Source of the DNA: Cyanobacteria bacterium T3Sed10_376R1m
Lineage (GTDB): Bacteria; Cyanobacteriota; Cyanobacteriia; Cyanobacteriales; Cyanobacteriaceae
Length of the DNA: 6,811 nt
NCBI GenBank assembly: GCA_003566215.1
Contig: PXEJ01000024.1
Location: 1 to 6,811 of the forward strand
Direction of reading: 5' to 3'
Shown: positions 5,650 through 6,811 of the stretch, piece by piece
Position numbering within the stretch: position 1 is the first letter of the stretch
Layout of the letters: every line of letters begins with the position of its first letter
Made by a program: the position numbers and the translations under genes
Notes under the pieces: generated by a model
The model's database searches: none
What the model was told of the DNA's origin: nothing
What the model saw: the letters and a program-made list of their open reading frames with translations, nothing else

Positions 5650-5772
5650 TTAAAAAGTAATCGAACCGTAGCCATCAGTTACTTGTTCTCTTTCGTTCCC
5701 CTTTGCACTGGTTGTTATCTTTGCAATGGGCAAACCGTTACCTTTGGTTAAAGTATGAATCAGAATTCCTTT
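5650..5772 (-). pseudogene. Relic of a DDE (IS4/IS5-type) transposase
   Basis: A 40-codon minus-strand stretch between TGA (5773-5775) and TAA (5650-5652) has no start codon. It reads KGILIHTLTKGNGLPI followed at once by AKITTSAKGNEREQV. This matches the pattern I recognise for the segment after the first catalytic Asp in IS4/IS5-type DDE transposases: a KG-x-IH-x-L-x-D-x-x-G-x-P core, then a TxA-x-x-x-x-ERxQV helix start. The Asp usual in the LTD position is Lys here, and after EREQV the resemblance ends. On its upstream side a one-base shift in GAAAAGG would restore a longer frame (NSKNEK). No terminal inverted repeats or target duplication are visible, so the element is very degraded. Family assignment is from memory of motifs. 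Confidence 0.5.
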
Positions 5773-5838
5773 TCATTTTTACTATTGACTTAATTTATCT
5801 ACTCTTTATTATATTAGAATAGGCTCATAAAACCCTGT

Positions 5839-5856
5839 AATTGTCCATTGTCAATT
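5839..5856. repeat. Short heptamer-type repeat ATTGTCC/ATTGTCA
   Basis: AATTGTCCATTGTCAATT contains two tandem heptamers, ATTGTCC and ATTGTCA, and begins and ends with the inverted pair AATTG/CAATT. It resembles the short tandemly repeated heptanucleotides scattered between genes in cyanobacteria, here with only two units. Confidence 0.35.
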
Positions 5857-5994
5857 CTCCTCACCGTAGCACTTTTTCATCAACCCCTACGTAACAAGTT
5901 TAAAATATCCTAAATCAAAGAAATAAATTATGTATCAAACTGAGTTAAAATAAAATTATAACGATTTAAAAAACCATGACCATCAACAAAAAAA

Positions 5995-6309
5995 ATGAAT
6001 AACTTCCCTTATCCAAAAATATTTTTTTTATCAACCATAATAATACTTGGTTTAATTTCCCCATCCTTAGCTAATGCTTTTTCTGATTGCTACATCATTG
6101 ATTCATCAGGAAAAAAAGTCAACTTTGAGTTTTTGTGCGGTTCTTTAATATCAAGGGACGATGATGTAACTCAACCCCCACCGGCTCAACCAGAGACAGT
6201 TCCCACTTTACCACAAGAAAATAGACAAGAACAGACAATAGAAAATGATCTTTTTCCCACAACAACCCCTAGAAGAAATGTACCTTTTTTAGAAGCAATG
6301 CCTGACTAG
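5995..6309 (+). CDS. Small secreted protein with CY-x4-SG...LCG motif, function unknown
   Basis: This 104-residue protein has a clear Sec signal peptide: residues 1-28 with a hydrophobic core (about 9-23) and cleavage after ANA (26-28). The mature part starts with FSDCYIIDSSGKKVNFEFLCG (29-49), whose two cysteines (32, 48) probably form a disulfide in the periplasm. I have a general memory of short cyanobacterial exported proteins with a similar C-Y-x-x-x-S-S-G-x-x-x-x-x-x-x-L-C-G pattern, but know no function. Residues 57-95 are low-complexity, rich in Pro, Gln, Glu and Thr, and look disordered; the tail is NVPFLEAMPD. No Shine-Dalgarno precedes the ATG. An out-of-frame ATG at 5976 opens an eight-codon frame that overlaps this start through a run of eight A. 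The signal peptide, cysteine pair and codon use support a real gene. Confidence 0.7.
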   Translation: MNNFPYPKIFFLSTIIILGLISPSLANAFSDCYIIDSSGKKVNFEFLCGSLISRDDDVTQPPPAQPETVPTLPQENRQEQTIENDLFPTTTPRRNVPFLEAMPD

Positions 6310-6417
6310 ATATTACTTTTAATTACGGTCATTTAAAGGTAAATAATGTTATTTATTAATTGATAATATAAAGTTTTAGTTAAAACAGAATTTAACCTAA
6401 AAAAAGTGTATTAAAAC

Positions 6418-6811
6418 ATGGCTAAATTATCTCATCAAGAAAAATCAACATCGGGGAAAAAATCTTTATTTATCTCTGTAATTATTCCTATTTATAATGG
6501 GGAAAATGACGTAGAAGAATTAATAAAATGTTTGGTAAATCAAAAAATTGATCATAATCAAGTAGAATTTCTATTAGTAGATAATAATAGTCAAGATAAA
6601 ACCCCAGAAATAATTAAAGAAAAAATTACGAAATATCAATCAGATAAAGTAAATTTACAATATCTTAAAGAAGATCAAATACAAAGTTCCTATGCCGCTA
6701 GAAATTTAGGAATAAAAAAAGCACAAGGCAATGTTTTAGCTTTTACAGATGTTGATTGTCGTCCACAACCTCAATGGTTAGAAGAATTAGTTAAACCTTT
6801 TCAAGATAAAA
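6418..6811 (+). CDS. Glycosyltransferase family 2, N-terminal part, truncated by window edge
   Basis: This is the first 131 codons of a GT-A fold glycosyltransferase, which transfers a sugar from a nucleotide-sugar to a glycan, lipid or polysaccharide acceptor at the cytoplasmic face of the membrane. After a polar N-terminus (1-17) comes the first Rossmann strand ISVIIPIYNGEN (19-30), then VEFLLVDNNSQDKTPEI (49-65), the acceptor or nucleotide-side motif SSYAARNLGIKKAQG (90-104), and AFTDVDCRPQPQWLEELV (108-125). The DVD at 111-113 is the DXD motif that holds the metal and nucleotide diphosphate. The ATG at 6418 has no Shine-Dalgarno; a TTGATA at 6360-6365 is a possible -35 without a good -10. 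Acceptor and pathway cannot be told from this fragment; exopolysaccharide or cell-surface glycan synthesis is most likely by family. Confidence 0.92.
   Translation, partial: MAKLSHQEKSTSGKKSLFISVIIPIYNGENDVEELIKCLVNQKIDHNQVEFLLVDNNSQDKTPEIIKEKITKYQSDKVNLQYLKEDQIQSSYAARNLGIKKAQGNVLAFTDVDCRPQPQWLEELVKPFQDK

Larger units (their letters stand above)
5535..5994. other. 460-base gene-poor gap
   Basis: No intact gene is supported here. It holds the clpS leader and promoter (5535-5614), a decayed transposase fragment on the minus strand (5650-5772), a short heptamer repeat (5839-5856), and very AT-rich DNA (about 5900-5994) that probably contains the promoter of the small secreted-protein gene. A TATAAC at 5957-5962 is a possible -10 without a convincing -35. 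Confidence 0.6.

Noticed and set aside
5509..5751. 80-codon plus-strand reading frame with CTGCYLC
   Set aside because: It begins inside clpS on the other strand, and its second half is the antisense of the transposase relic, which explains the openness better.
5857..5865. CTCCTCACC, similar to the conserved core of the Yfr1 small RNA
   Set aside because: The full Yfr1 core is not present and there is no flanking stem or terminator hairpin with a T-run.

Overview
The window looks like chromosomal DNA of a low-GC unicellular cyanobacterium, of the Cyanobacterium/Geminocystis/Synechocystis kind. The evidence is three copies of the HIP1 octamer GCGATCGC, an SLH-domain iron-uptake porin, a thylakoid-type thioredoxin-fold protein, a ClpS2-type adaptor next to a DUF2103 gene, and strongly A/T-biased codon use. 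The genus is inferred; no rRNA or marker gene is present.

Layout. Positions 1-350 (minus) are the N-terminal third of an iron-uptake porin that runs off the left edge. A regulatory gap follows, with an extended -10 promoter and a CRP-like palindrome. At 560-982 (minus) is a small membrane protein of the YeeE/YedE (DUF6691) sulfur-transport family, without its usual partner. A divergent gap (983-1168) leads to a plus-strand run: a thioredoxin-fold protein lacking CxxC (1169-1744), a hairpin, recJ (1837-3561), and a membrane histidine kinase (3575-4933) that starts with GTG 13 bases after the recJ stop. Convergent to these is a two-gene minus-strand operon, clpS2 then DUF2103, overlapping by ATGA (4945-5534). 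The 460-base gap 5535-5994 holds the clpS promoter, a decayed transposase fragment and a small heptamer repeat. On the plus strand follow a small secreted two-cysteine protein (5995-6309) and the start of a family 2 glycosyltransferase (6418 to the right edge).

How the genes relate. Most are independent housekeeping or envelope functions. Two real linkages are visible. recJ and the kinase are probably cotranscribed and perhaps translationally coupled, although no response regulator is present. clpS2 and DUF2103 form a tight operon, which hints that the uncharacterised DUF2103 protein works with N-degron proteolysis or is co-regulated with it.

I see no defence island, CRISPR array, intact mobile element or clearly new multi-gene system. 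The observations most worth following are the clpS2-DUF2103 pair, the recJ-kinase coupling, the CRP-like site on the porin promoter, the transposase relic and the small CY...SG...LCG secreted protein.
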